From the NCBI GenBank assembly GCA_020161015.1, contig JAIUOT010000006.1, forward strand, positions 1 to 64,000: a DNA stretch of 64,000 bases, written 5' to 3'. Position numbers and translations under genes: made by a program. The DNA is from Actinomycetota bacterium (GTDB lineage Bacteria; Actinomycetota; Actinomycetes; Propionibacteriales; Propionibacteriaceae). Shown here piece after piece: positions 9,815 through 18,129 of the stretch (positions are counted from its first letter, which is position 1; every line of letters starts with the position of its first letter). The notes under the pieces are model-generated. The model did no database searches. It was not told the origin of the DNA and saw only the letters and a list, made by a program, of their open reading frames with translations.

Positions 9815-10782
9815 CGGGTCCGGCCGGCCCACTTCCGGGTGGACAGCCAGAACAGCGCGGCGACCACCGCCACGACCACCGTCCCGACCAGGCCCGCCGG
9901 CGCGGCGATCACCGGGATCGGGTCGACGATCACCACCAGGAACACCCCGGCGAAGGCGTTCACCGACCCGTGGAGCACGGCGGGGGCGAGCACGGACCCG
10001 GTGACCTCACGCGCGCGCCACAGCAGGAACGACATCGGCACGCACCACGCCACCATGAACGCTGTGCCGAGTCTGGCGTAGCCGCCGTAGTTCAGCCCCA
10101 TCAGGATCAGCGGCGCGTGCCACACGCCCCACAGGACGCCGGTGATCACATTGGCCCAGAACGGCCCGAGGGGGCGCAGCTCGTCGGCCAGCCAGCCGCG
10201 CCAGCCGTACTCCTCGCCGAAGGCGAAGACAGCGTTGATCGTGAGGCCGGCGACCAGGGCAGAGACGTAGGTGATGCCGAGCAGCGGCCACAGCGACGGG
10301 ATGCCGGCGCTGACGCCCGCCACCTGGTCCGCGTCCATGCCGGGCAGCAGCAGCAGGGTGTTGGCCAGCAGGTCCTCCTGGGTGAACAGGACGCGGCCGA
10401 CGCCGTTGAGGTCGAGCCGGTTGCCCAGCAGCCAGCTGAGGCCGACCATGCCGGCCATCAGCGCCGCGACCACGGGGACGGCCACGGCGACCAGCGTGGG
10501 CAGCGAGCGTCCGATGCGGCGAAAGGTGTCGCGGATGAGCGGCGTGCGCCGGTCCAGGCGCTCGACCACCAGGGCCGCCACGAGGGGCGCCGGCATGTAG
10601 GCGACGGCGAGCACGACGGTCACCAGGCTGATCCCCTGGCCGGCGGCGAGGTTGCGGTTGCCGGTGGCCCACAGGCCGGCGGCGAGCAGGCACACCCAGC
10701 CGAACGCCAGCCCGTAGAACAGGGCCACCCGCGACCAGCGGACCCTCTGCTTCTCCGCCACCGGCGCCTCGGTCTCGATCAC
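9811..10782 (-). CDS. CPBP-family intramembrane glutamic protease
   Basis: This 323-residue multi-pass membrane protein has roughly eight hydrophobic segments. The CPBP/Rce1-type active-site motifs are present: FGEEYGWRGWL near residue 190, VLWGVWHAPL about 35 residues on, and a later LHGSVNA histidine. The family cleaves peptides inside the membrane; in bacteria it is linked to bacteriocin maturation or self-immunity. The GTG at 10782 is chosen because a TACGGT hexamer ends six bases before it. The stop overlaps the SNF2 gene. Its substrate cannot be read from the sequence. Confidence 0.85.
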   Translation of the reverse strand: MIETEAPVAEKQRVRWSRVALFYGLAFGWVCLLAAGLWATGNRNLAAGQGISLVTVVLAVAYMPAPLVAALVVERLDRRTPLIRDTFRRIGRSLPTLVAVAVPVVAALMAGMVGLSWLLGNRLDLNGVGRVLFTQEDLLANTLLLLPGMDADQVAGVSAGIPSLWPLLGITYVSALVAGLTINAVFAFGEEYGWRGWLADELRPLGPFWANVITGVLWGVWHAPLILMGLNYGGYARLGTAFMVAWCVPMSFLLWRAREVTGSVLAPAVLHGSVNAFAGVFLVVIVDPIPVIAAPAGLVGTVVVAVVAALFWLSTRKWAGRTR

Positions 10783-10824
10783 GGACCAACCGTAGCCGTC
10801 CCCGCCGACGGGGCGGGGCAAGGA

Positions 10825-11940
10825 CTACACCCAGGCGCCCGCGTGCATCACCCGTGAGGCGACCAGCGCGTCGTCGAGCACGACCAGGTCGGCCCTGTGG
10901 CCCGCGGCGAGGCGTCCGACATCCGGCAGGGACAGGTAGTCGGCGGGCAGCGCTGTCGCGGAACGGACGGCCCGCGCGAGTGGGACACCCGCGGCGACGG
11001 CGTTGCGGACGGCGCGGTCGAGGGTCAGCGTCGAGCCGGCGATGGTGTCGGTGCCGGCGATGCGCGCCACGCCCTCGCGCACCTCGACGGGCAGCTCGCC
11101 CAGCACGTAGTCGCCGTCGCTCGACGCGGCGGCCGCCATCGCGTCGGTGACGAACACCACCCGGTCGGGCTCGGTGGCCGCGACGAACGCGACGAGTTCG
11201 GGGCGCACGTGCACCCCGTCCATGATCAGCTCGAGGTAGACCCGCGGGTCCTCCCAGAGCGCGAGCACCGGGCCCGGCTCGCGGTGGCGCAGGGGGGCCA
11301 TCGCGTTGAACAGGTGGGTGGCGCCCGTCGCGCCGGCGTCGACCGCCGCCCGGCACGTGTCGTAGTCGGCGTCGGTGTGGCCGATCGCCGCCACGACACC
11401 CCGGGAGGCCATCAGCCGGATCGACTCCATGGCCCCGGTCCGCTCCGGGGCGATGGTGACCATCCGCACCGCCCCCCGGCCGGCGTCGAGGAGTTCCGCG
11501 ACGGCGTCCGGGAGGGGGTCCGCGAGCAGCAGGGGCGGATGTGCGCCCTTGTACTCCAGGGCCAGCCAGGGCCCCTCGAGGTGGATGCCGGCGAGTTCCC
11601 CGGACTCCACGAGCCCGGCCAGGCACGCGACCTGGCGCGTGAGGTCGGCGGTGGTGCCGGTGACGAGCGAGGCCACCATCGTGGTCACGCCGAGCCGCCG
11701 GTGCGCGGCGAGTGCCCGGCGCGCGACGTCGGGGTCCTCGGTGACGAAGGACGCGCCCCCGCCGCCGTGGCTGTGCACGTCCACGTAGCCGGGGACGACG
11801 ATGCCGGTGAGGTGCTCGTCCGCGGCCCGCGGGGCTGCGCCCGTCCCGGTGGCCACGATCCGGTCTCCGGCGGTCTCCACCCAGCCGGCGACGGGTGCGT
11901 CGGAGTCGGGGAAGAGGACCCGGTCGGCGGAGAGGAGCAT
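10825..11940 (-). CDS. nagA: N-acetylglucosamine-6-phosphate deacetylase
   Basis: This 371-residue cytoplasmic amidohydrolase releases acetate from GlcNAc-6-phosphate to give glucosamine-6-phosphate. Metal and catalytic residues are visible: DVHSHGGGG near the start, HLEGPWLALEYKGAHP with the key glutamate, AAIGHTDADY, THLFNAM and the catalytic Asp in VFVTDAM. The start is taken as the ATG at 11940, which overlaps the nagB stop by one base (TGATG). A GTG one codon earlier is possible. It is the last gene of the nag run. Confidence 0.95.
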   Translation of the reverse strand: MLLSADRVLFPDSDAPVAGWVETAGDRIVATGTGAAPRAADEHLTGIVVPGYVDVHSHGGGGASFVTEDPDVARRALAAHRRLGVTTMVASLVTGTTADLTRQVACLAGLVESGELAGIHLEGPWLALEYKGAHPPLLLADPLPDAVAELLDAGRGAVRMVTIAPERTGAMESIRLMASRGVVAAIGHTDADYDTCRAAVDAGATGATHLFNAMAPLRHREPGPVLALWEDPRVYLELIMDGVHVRPELVAFVAATEPDRVVFVTDAMAAAASSDGDYVLGELPVEVREGVARIAGTDTIAGSTLTLDRAVRNAVAAGVPLARAVRSATALPADYLSLPDVGRLAAGHRADLVVLDDALVASRVMHAGAWV

Positions 11941-12731
11941 CACACGTCCAGCCGCTGCCAGTCCGGCAGGTTCGCGTAGGTCTGGAGGTAGTAGTCGGCC
12001 AGCGCCAGCTCGGACGCGGCCTCGGTGTCGACCACGATGGTGGCGTGCTGGTGCAGCTGGAGCACCGAGCCCGGGTACATCGCGGTGATCGGCCCCTCCA
12101 CCACCTGGGCGATGGCGTGCGCCTTGCCGGTGCCGGTGGCGACCAGGATCACGTTCCTCGCGTCCATGATCGTGCCGAGGCCCTGGGTGAGGCAGTGCCG
12201 CGGGACCTGGTCGATCGAGTCGAAGAAGCGCGCGTTGTCCTCACGGGTGCGCGCGGCGAGGGTCTTGATCCGGGTGCGGGACGACAGCGAGGACGTCGGC
12301 TCGTTGAAGCCGATGTGGCCGTTGGAGCCGACCCCGAGGAACTGGATGTCCACGCCGCCGGCGGCGCGGATGGCGTCCTCGTACTCGCGACAGGCGCGGG
12401 GGAGGTCGTCGGCGAACCCGTCGGGCACGTGGACGCGGGCCGGGTCCAGGCCCATCGGCTCGGTCACGGTCCTGCGGATGATCTCGTGGTAGCTCTCCGG
12501 GTGTCCCTCCGGGATGCCCACGTACTCGTCGAGGGCGAACGCGGACGCGCCGGACAGGTCGAGCTCCCCGGCGTCCACCAGGCGGGCAAGCTCGGCGAAG
12601 GTCTGCACCGGCGAGGATCCGGTGGCCACGCCGAGCACGACGGACGGCCCGATCGTGGCGGCGATGCGCGCGGCCTTGGCCGCGGCGACCTCACCGACGC
12701 GCTGCGCGTTGGGGCAGATGATGACTTCCAT
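11940..12731 (-). CDS. nagB: Glucosamine-6-phosphate deaminase
   Basis: This 263-residue enzyme isomerises and deaminates glucosamine-6-phosphate to fructose-6-phosphate and ammonia, joining amino-sugar use to glycolysis. Visible signatures are the phosphate-binding GVATGSSPVQTF, the catalytic aspartate in FALDEYVG, and the active-site loop GVGSNGHIGFNEP. The length is typical. The ATG at 12731 follows a purine-rich leader. It is separated from the upstream PTS gene by a strong hairpin, so full-length nagBA message may need readthrough or a local promoter. Confidence 0.96.
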   Translation of the reverse strand: MEVIICPNAQRVGEVAAAKAARIAATIGPSVVLGVATGSSPVQTFAELARLVDAGELDLSGASAFALDEYVGIPEGHPESYHEIIRRTVTEPMGLDPARVHVPDGFADDLPRACREYEDAIRAAGGVDIQFLGVGSNGHIGFNEPTSSLSSRTRIKTLAARTREDNARFFDSIDQVPRHCLTQGLGTIMDARNVILVATGTGKAHAIAQVVEGPITAMYPGSVLQLHQHATIVVDTEAASELALADYYLQTYANLPDWQRLDV

Positions 12732-12775
12732 CAGGTTCTCTCTCTTCGTTCTCTTCGTCGTTCACGGTAGTACGG

Positions 12776-12807
12776 GGTGCCTCCCGCCCCGCCAGGCGGG
12801 AGGCACC
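12776..12807 (-). terminator. Perfect 13-bp hairpin between nagE and nagB
   Basis: The arms 12776-12788 and 12795-12807 are exact reverse complements with a 6-nt loop. It lies 12 nt past the nagE stop and upstream of nagB, so it can terminate or attenuate the PTS transcript. No long U-tract follows. Confidence 0.75.
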
Positions 12808-12818
12808 GTGGGGGGTGG

Positions 12819-14063
12819 TCAGGCGGCCGTCGGGTCGAGGGCGACCGAGCTCTCCTCGCCCTCGTCCTCGCGCCCGGGAGTCTTCAGGTTCCACTTGCGG
12901 ATCACGAAGCGGAACAGGAAGTAGTAGATCACCGCGAACCCCAGCCCGAGCGGGATGATGATCCACGGCTGCTGCCCGATGTTCCAGTTCAGCAGGAAGT
13001 CGAACAGCCCCGCGGAGAAGCCGAAGCCCATGTGCACGCCGAGGGCGTTCGTGACCGCGAGCGAGATCCCCGTGAGCACCGCGTGCGCCACGTACAGCGG
13101 CCAAGCCACGAACATGAAGGCGAACTCGATCGGCTCGGTGACGCCGGTGAGGAACGCGGTCAGCGCGACGGAGATCATGATGCCGCCGACGGCTGCGCGG
13201 TTCTTCGGCTTGGCCTCCTGCCAGATCGCGAGGGCCGCGGCCGGGAGTGCGAACATCATGATCGGGAAGAAACCGCTCATGAAGGTGCCCGCGGTCGGGT
13301 CGCCGGCGAGGAAGCGCGCGATGTCGCCGTGGACGACGGTCCCGTCGGCCTTGGTGAAGTCGCCCAGGATGAACCACGGCGGGTTGTTCAGGATGTGGTG
13401 CAGGCCCAGCGGGATCAGCAGACGGTTCAGGGTGCCGTACACGAAGCCGCCGATGATCGCGTTCTGCGCGACCCAGTTGCCGACCGCGGTGAGCCCGCCG
13501 TCGAAGGCCGGGTAGACGAACGCCAGCAGCACGGCGAGCACGATGCCCGCGACCGCAGCGATCATCGGGACGAAGCGCCGTCCGCCGAAGAAGGCCAGGT
13601 AGGGCGGGAGCTGGATCCGGTAGTAGCGCTGCCACAACCAGCCCGACACCAGGCCCATCAGGATGCCGCCGAGCACGCCGTAGTTGATCAGCTCCTGCGT
13701 GCCGCCCTCGGCCGGGGCGCCGAGGATCAGCGGGGACATCGCGTCGCCCACGCCCTTGAAGACCAGGTAGCCGACGACCGCCGCCAGCGCTGTGGAACCG
13801 TCCGCCTTCTTCGCGATGCCGATGGCGACGCCGACGGCGAACAGCAGGGCGAGGTTGGCGAACAGGGCGTTGCCGGCAGCGCCGATGACGGAGGCGACGG
13901 CGTTCCAGCCAAGGCCGTTCTTGCCCAGGAGGTCGTCCTGGCCCAGGCGCAGCAGCAGTGCCGCGGCGGGCAGGGACGCGATCGGCAGCATCAGGCTGCG
14001 GCCGAACTTCTGGAGTGGGGCCAGGTTGAAGCGGCCGACCGCCGCCATTTCGTTACTGCTCAC
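12819..14063 (-). CDS. nagE: PTS N-acetylglucosamine transporter, EIIC domain
   Basis: This 414-residue membrane permease imports GlcNAc with phosphorylation. It is a stand-alone EIIC of the glucose/GlcNAc superfamily with about ten hydrophobic segments. Conserved motifs include FGRSLMLPIASLPAAALLL at the N-terminus, GLHHILNNPPWFILG, and the substrate-loop TGVTEPIEFAFMF. The GTG at 14063 overlaps the stop of the regulator (GTGA) and has GAAGGGAA upstream; the ATG at 14048 has no ribosome site. The EIIB and EIIA partners are separate genes on the other side of the regulator. GlcNAc specificity is inferred from nagA/nagB linkage. Confidence 0.9.
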   Translation of the reverse strand: MSSNEMAAVGRFNLAPLQKFGRSLMLPIASLPAAALLLRLGQDDLLGKNGLGWNAVASVIGAAGNALFANLALLFAVGVAIGIAKKADGSTALAAVVGYLVFKGVGDAMSPLILGAPAEGGTQELINYGVLGGILMGLVSGWLWQRYYRIQLPPYLAFFGGRRFVPMIAAVAGIVLAVLLAFVYPAFDGGLTAVGNWVAQNAIIGGFVYGTLNRLLIPLGLHHILNNPPWFILGDFTKADGTVVHGDIARFLAGDPTAGTFMSGFFPIMMFALPAAALAIWQEAKPKNRAAVGGIMISVALTAFLTGVTEPIEFAFMFVAWPLYVAHAVLTGISLAVTNALGVHMGFGFSAGLFDFLLNWNIGQQPWIIIPLGLGFAVIYYFLFRFVIRKWNLKTPGREDEGEESSVALDPTAA

Positions 14064-14827
14064 AAGGGGTTCCCTTCCGGTTGTGATGAGGCCGGGGACA
14101 GGTCGTCCCGACCCAGTTCCATGTGGACCTGGTAGCGGTCGCCGCGATAGCGGGAGACCACGTGCTCGATGTGCCGGCCGCCCGCGGTCGAGACGCGGCG
14201 GAAGACCAGCAGCGGGGTGGAGACGGGCGCGGCGAGCTGGCGGGCGAGGTCCGGGTCCGCGGACTCGCCCCACAGCGTCTGGTCGGCGTGGTCGACCCAC
14301 AGCCCGTAGCGGTTGCCGAGGATCTCGTAGAGGGAGCCCCCGGCGAGGTCCTGGCGGTCGAGCTCCGGCAGGAGGTCTGCGGGGTACCACCCGTCCTCGT
14401 GTGCGATCGGCTCGCTGTCGGCGAGCCGGATGCGGACCACCCGCCATGCCTGTCGTCCCGGCTCGAGGCGCAGGGCGTCGGCGACGTCGGCCGGCGGCTC
14501 GGCGAGCGCCACCGACACGAGCCGGGTGGACGGCGTGCGCCCGCGCCGGCGCATGTCCTGGCTGAAGGAGGCGAGGTGGAGGCGGGTCTCGAGGCGGGGC
14601 CGGACGGCGAACGTGCCCAGCCCGTGGGTGCGCTGGAGGAGGCCGTCGGCCACCAGCCCGTCGATGGCCTTGCGGACGGTGGCACGGGAGACCCCGTAGC
14701 TCGCCATCAGCTCACGCTCGGACGGGATCGCCTGTCCGGGGACGACCATGCCGATGAGCAGCTCTCGCAGCTGCTGGTGCTTCGGCCGCGGGCCCTCGAC
14801 GATCGGCACCGCCTCGCTGGTCAACAT
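14060..14827 (-). CDS. nagR: GntR/HutC-family regulator of amino-sugar genes (DasR/NagR-like)
   Basis: This 255-residue repressor has an N-terminal winged helix (IPSERELMASYGVSRATVRKAIDGLVADGLL) and a C-terminal UTRA-type effector domain (FRRVSTAGGRHIEHVVSRYRGDRY). Members of this group bind GlcN-6-P or GlcNAc-6-P. The ATG at 14827 lies just inside the frame, after AAGGGAACAGGG. It is translationally coupled to the EIIC gene and transcribed divergently from EIIB. The promoter between them holds a site close to the DasR responsive element, so autoregulation and control of both arms are likely. Confidence 0.9.
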   Translation of the reverse strand: MLTSEAVPIVEGPRPKHQQLRELLIGMVVPGQAIPSERELMASYGVSRATVRKAIDGLVADGLLQRTHGLGTFAVRPRLETRLHLASFSQDMRRRGRTPSTRLVSVALAEPPADVADALRLEPGRQAWRVVRIRLADSEPIAHEDGWYPADLLPELDRQDLAGGSLYEILGNRYGLWVDHADQTLWGESADPDLARQLAAPVSTPLLVFRRVSTAGGRHIEHVVSRYRGDRYQVHMELGRDDLSPASSQPEGNPL

Positions 14828-14840
14828 CCCTGTTCCCTTC

Positions 14841-14874
14841 TGGACCGTACTGGTGCGTACTGGTCCGTACCACT
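14841..14874. promoter_or_regulatory. Operator array: DasR-like site and three tandem decamers
   Basis: Bases 14859-14874 (ACTGGTCCGTACCACT) match 13 of 16 positions of the streptomycete DasR element as I recall it. The region is also three exact-phase 10-bp repeats of the form TGGNNCGTAC (14841-14850, 14851-14860, 14861-14870), one per DNA turn. It sits just downstream of the nagR start point and over the -35 region of the divergent EIIB promoter. Confidence 0.7.
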
Positions 14875-14882
14875 TGACGGAA

Positions 14883-14912
14883 ATCATGCTATGGTTCTGC
14901 GCAAGCTGTCAA
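14883..14912 (-). promoter_or_regulatory. nagR promoter
   Basis: On the minus strand a perfect -35 TTGACA (14907-14912) is followed after 18 bp by CATGAT (14883-14888). Transcription would begin near 14876, next to the operator. Confidence 0.65.
14887..14895 (+). promoter_or_regulatory. Extended -10 for the EIIB-EIIA-HAD operon
   Basis: TGCTATGGT is an extended -10 (TGn plus TATGGT). It would start a message about 45 nt upstream of the EIIB gene. It overlaps the divergent nagR promoter, and the operator covers its -35 region. Confidence 0.5.
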
Positions 14913-14945
14913 GAGGGCCGATGGGGGCCCGCGAGAGGAGAAGCC

Positions 14946-15179
14946 ATGAGCAGCAAGGCCCAGCAGATCCTGGACGGCCTCGGGGGCGCCGCGAACATCG
15001 TGGAGATCGAGGCCTGCATCACCCGCCTGCGCACCGAGGTCAAGGACCCGTCGAAGGTGGACGCCGCAGCACTCAAGGCCGCAGGCGCGCACGGCGTGCT
15101 CGCCGCGGGCACCGTCGTCCAGGTCGTCGTCGGCCCCGAGGCGGACAACCTGGCCGAAGACATCGAAGACCTGATGTGA
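14946..15179 (+). CDS. nagF: PTS EIIB protein, glucose/GlcNAc type
   Basis: This 77-residue phosphocarrier accepts phosphate from EIIA on a cysteine and passes it to the sugar in EIIC. The active site is C24 in IEACITRLRTEVKD, with the usual N-terminal KAQQILDGLGG helix and LAAGTVVQVVVGPEAD. The ATG at 14946 follows GAGAGGAGAAG. In many bacteria this domain is fused to EIIC, but here it is a separate gene. Its stop overlaps the EIIA start (TGATG). Confidence 0.93.
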   Translation: MSSKAQQILDGLGGAANIVEIEACITRLRTEVKDPSKVDAAALKAAGAHGVLAAGTVVQVVVGPEADNLAEDIEDLM

Positions 15180-15628
15180 TGCAGGTCGTCTCCCCCTGCC
15201 CCGGTCGGGTGTTCCCGATCACCGAGGTCAGCGACCCCGTCTTCGCCCAGGAACTGGTCGGGCCGGGGATCGCCATCGAGCCGGCGCCCGGGCACAGCAC
15301 GGTGGTCGCCCCGGTGGACGGCACGATCCTGAAGCTCCACCCGCACGCGTTCGCCATGGTCACCGCCGACGGGATCGGCGTCCTCGTCCACCTCGGCATC
15401 AACACCGTCGGGCTGAACGGCGCCGGCTTCGAGGTGCTCGCCACCGAGAAGTCGACGGTGTCCGCCGGCGACCCGATGGTGGCGTGGAACCCGTCCGAGA
15501 TCACCGGTGACGGAATCAGCACCACGGTGATGGTGGTCGCTCTCGACCGTCCTGCGGGGTCGGTCGAGTGCCCGGTGCTCGGCGCGACGGTCGCGCCCGG
15601 GGACGCGCTGTTCCTCATCGATGGCTGA
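15179..15628 (+). CDS. crr: PTS EIIA protein, glucose (Crr) type
   Basis: This 149-residue EIIA domain relays phosphate from HPr to EIIB. H71 in VLVHLGINTV is the expected phosphorylated histidine and H56 in LHPHAFAM is the second active-site histidine. SPCPGRVFPITEVSDPVFA at the N-terminus and APVDGTI are also typical. It starts one base inside the EIIB stop. It may serve other sugar PTS systems too, but its place here points to GlcNAc. Confidence 0.93.
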   Translation: MQVVSPCPGRVFPITEVSDPVFAQELVGPGIAIEPAPGHSTVVAPVDGTILKLHPHAFAMVTADGIGVLVHLGINTVGLNGAGFEVLATEKSTVSAGDPMVAWNPSEITGDGISTTVMVVALDRPAGSVECPVLGATVAPGDALFLIDG

Positions 15629-16241
15629 GGCGGCGGTCGCGCTCCTGCTCGACCTGGACGGGACCCTCGTCGACTCCGAGGGCTTCCACCGGCAGGTCTT
15701 CCGCTCCTGGTTCACGGCACGGGGCTGGCCGGTGGACGAGGACCTGCTGGCCGCCTTCACCGGGCGGCGTGCGGACGACGTGCTGGCGTCCACGCCCGGC
15801 CCGTGGACGGGTGAGGACGTGGCCGCCATCACCGCGGAACTGCTCGGCCACATGGCCGCGCTCCCCCGTCCGGATCTCGCCCCGGGCGCGGCGGAGCTGA
15901 TCGACGGTGCCGGCGTACGGCTGGCGCTGGTGACGTCCGCCACGACCGGTTGGGCCCGACGCTGCCTTGGTGGCCGGCTCGACCGGTTCGAGGTCGTCGT
16001 CACCCGTGACGACGTCACCCACGGCAAGCCGCACCCGGAGCCCTACGAGCGGGCCACCCGCGACCTGGGCGTGGCCCCGGCCCGCTGCGTCGCCGTGGAG
16101 GACGCGCCGGCCGGTGTCGCGTCCGCCCTCGCTGCGGGGATCGGCCGGGTGGTCGCGGTCTCCGGGACGTTCCCCGCCGACAGGCTCTCCGCCGCCCACC
16201 ACGTCGTCCCGACGCTGGCCCGGATACCCGCCCTCCTGTAG
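15621..16241 (+). CDS. HAD-superfamily phosphatase (beta-phosphoglucomutase-like)
   Basis: This 206-residue haloacid dehalogenase-type phosphatase has the nucleophile motif LLLDLDGTLVDSEG (D10, D12), motif II LVTSATTG, motif III lysine in THGKPHPEPY and motif IV VEDAPAGVASA. A helical cap lies between motifs I and II. The gene overlaps the EIIA end by eight bases, so it is the third gene of the PTS operon. It probably dephosphorylates a sugar phosphate, perhaps as overflow relief. The exact substrate is unknown. Confidence 0.85.
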   Translation: MAEAAVALLLDLDGTLVDSEGFHRQVFRSWFTARGWPVDEDLLAAFTGRRADDVLASTPGPWTGEDVAAITAELLGHMAALPRPDLAPGAAELIDGAGVRLALVTSATTGWARRCLGGRLDRFEVVVTRDDVTHGKPHPEPYERATRDLGVAPARCVAVEDAPAGVASALAAGIGRVVAVSGTFPADRLSAAHHVVPTLARIPALL

Positions 16242-16271
16242 CCCGCACCCGGTTCGCGCAGCCCCCTCTTT

Positions 16272-16347
16272 CCCGTTCCTGCCCCCGAACGCAACCCTTG
16301 CTGCCGGAATTCCGGCGGCAGGAGTTGCACTCGGGGGCGGGAACGGG
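16272..16347. repeat. EcoRI-centred long palindrome, copy A
   Basis: This 76-bp inverted repeat is centred on GAATTC at 16307-16312. Its arms pair along about 37 positions with only a few mismatches or G-T pairs. It lies between the convergent HAD and ABC-permease genes and shares most of its arm sequence with copy B near 46370. It could act as a bidirectional terminator or a REP-type element. Confidence 0.8.
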
Positions 16348-16364
16348 CGGGAACGGGCGGGGAC
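16335..16364. repeat. Three 10-bp direct repeats beside palindrome A
   Basis: Three copies of a GGGCGGGAAC-type decamer (the third has one change) overlap the outer right arm of palindrome A. Copy B has its own short-repeat array next to it. Confidence 0.6.
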
Positions 16365-16407
16365 GGGGCGCGGCGGGCGCGGTCGGGACGGGCTTGGGGG
16401 GCCGGCG

Positions 16408-18129
16408 TCAGCGGCCGGGGCGCGGGATCTTCGTGGGGGCCGCCTTCGCCTGCTTGGCGGCGGCGAGGTCGCGCTGGGCGGCCTCCTGCTCTGCGCGGAG
16501 GTCGTCCATGTTGAAGCTGCCCCGCAGCCCGACGAACACGATGACGGCGATCCCGAGCGACCAGTACATCGGCAGCTGGAGGATCAGCGGGCCGGTCACC
16601 AGCAGCACCATGTCGAGGCCGCGGAAGAGGTTGAAGATCAGCCCGGGCGGGAGCGCTCCGGAGGCGGTGGCCATCATCGGCGTCTGGTAGTCGACCTTCT
16701 TGGCGGTCACCCAGCGGACGGCGCCGAAGAGCCCGGCGAGCGCGGTGATCAGCGCCACGCCCAGGCCGTTGGTGACGCTGCGGTCGGCGCCCGTGCTGGC
16801 GATGCCGATGAACGCGGGCGTCGCGGCGAGGCCCCACAGCAGCGCCAGCACCGCCGGAACGGCCATGGACGCGGTGCGCAGCTGCGCGGTCTTGAACGGG
16901 AACGACCGGGCCAGCCCACCGGTGCGGGTGAGCACGCGCAGGCTGCCGAGGAAGGGGACGAGGCCGGCGACGAGGGCCAGGCCGCTGATCAGCGGGTTGA
17001 GCTGGCTCATCCGCAGGGCGTCGGCCGCGTAGGGCACCAGCAGGCTCATCGCGAGCCCGAGGAACGCGGACGGGTTCCGCTTCAGCCGCTCGACGTCCCG
17101 CCAGACGAGGGCCATCAGGCCGAGTCCCGCGCCCCGGGTGGGCCGGACGTGGCCCTTCTCCGCCATCCGGCGCTCCACGAGGATGTCGCGGATCAGGCCG
17201 AAGTCGAGGGCGAACATCGCGCCCTGCATGCCGCTGACCAGCGAGCCGCCGGACACCAGCCGGGCCCGGCGGATCTGCTCCAGCCGCGACACGGCCAGCC
17301 GGAGCAGGACGACGAGCGCCACGAGGGCGGCAGCGGCCACGCCTGCGAGCGCCCACGCGGCACCCCCGGCCTCAGAGACGACCGACCCGGGGAGCCAGCC
17401 GGCGGCCACCGACACCACGACCAGCAGGACGCCCAATGCCGCAGCGCCGAACACCGCCTGCAGCGCCTTGGTCACCACGACCCGTTCCCTGGGCTGCTCG
17501 GAGGCGGCGAACGCGACGAGGGCCGCACTGCCGGCCGCCGCGGCCGCCGCCCACGCCAGCACCTGCAGCCAGGTGAGGCCCGACAGGGCCCCGACGAGGC
17601 CTGTCGCCAGGCCCGCGATCCCGAAGGAGAGTGCGAGCGGCGGGACGAGGCGTCCGCGCAGCAGGCGACGCCGGCTGATCGGCGCGTCCATCAGCCATGA
17701 CCCCTCCGCGGCCGACGCCAGCACGGGGCCGAACAGCCGGGCGAGGCCGAGCGCCAGCGCCCAGCAGGCGAACAGCGTCGCCGTGGGCAGCAGCAGCCGA
17801 CCGGACACGCACGACTCGGTGTCGCACCCGACGAGGCTGCCCTGGGCGCGCAGGACGACGGACGTGGCCATCGCGCCGATCATCACGACGCTGAACAGCA
17901 TCACGTAGCTGTCCTGGATCACCTGTCCGATGGTCCGGGTGGCGCGACCGTGGCGCCAGAGCTTCATCTCGGCGTGCAGGTCCTTCTCGTCCACCGGCAG
18001 CGGCTCGGCGTCTGGCAGGAAGTAGAACGTCCGCTCCGGCTCGTCGGGGACGGGCACCGCGACCGGCACGGCCGGCCCGGCGTCCGCGGCGGGCGTCGCC
18101 CGGATCAGCTTGCGGGACTTCTTACTCAT
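16408..18129 (-). CDS. ABC transporter membrane protein (resembles DUF6297)
   Basis: This 573-residue polytopic protein has about twelve hydrophobic segments. It opens with a polar, proline-rich cytoplasmic region of about 50 residues (ERTFYFLPDAEPLPVDEKDL). I see no binding-protein loop motif of importers, so an export-type permease is likely. Its ATG overlaps the end of the ATP-binding gene by eight bases, making a two-gene transporter. The C-terminus is a charged helix (DDLRAEQEAAQRDLAAAKQAK). The substrate is unknown. Confidence 0.75.
   Translation of the reverse strand: MSKKSRKLIRATPAADAGPAVPVAVPVPDEPERTFYFLPDAEPLPVDEKDLHAEMKLWRHGRATRTIGQVIQDSYVMLFSVVMIGAMATSVVLRAQGSLVGCDTESCVSGRLLLPTATLFACWALALGLARLFGPVLASAAEGSWLMDAPISRRRLLRGRLVPPLALSFGIAGLATGLVGALSGLTWLQVLAWAAAAAAGSAALVAFAASEQPRERVVVTKALQAVFGAAALGVLLVVVSVAAGWLPGSVVSEAGGAAWALAGVAAAALVALVVLLRLAVSRLEQIRRARLVSGGSLVSGMQGAMFALDFGLIRDILVERRMAEKGHVRPTRGAGLGLMALVWRDVERLKRNPSAFLGLAMSLLVPYAADALRMSQLNPLISGLALVAGLVPFLGSLRVLTRTGGLARSFPFKTAQLRTASMAVPAVLALLWGLAATPAFIGIASTGADRSVTNGLGVALITALAGLFGAVRWVTAKKVDYQTPMMATASGALPPGLIFNLFRGLDMVLLVTGPLILQLPMYWSLGIAVIVFVGLRGSFNMDDLRAEQEAAQRDLAAAKQAKAAPTKIPRPGR

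Noticed and set aside
14874-14879. Plus-strand TTGACG as the -35 of the EIIB gene
   Set aside because: The nearest -10 (TATGGT) is only 10 bp away, too close; an extended -10 without this -35 fits better.
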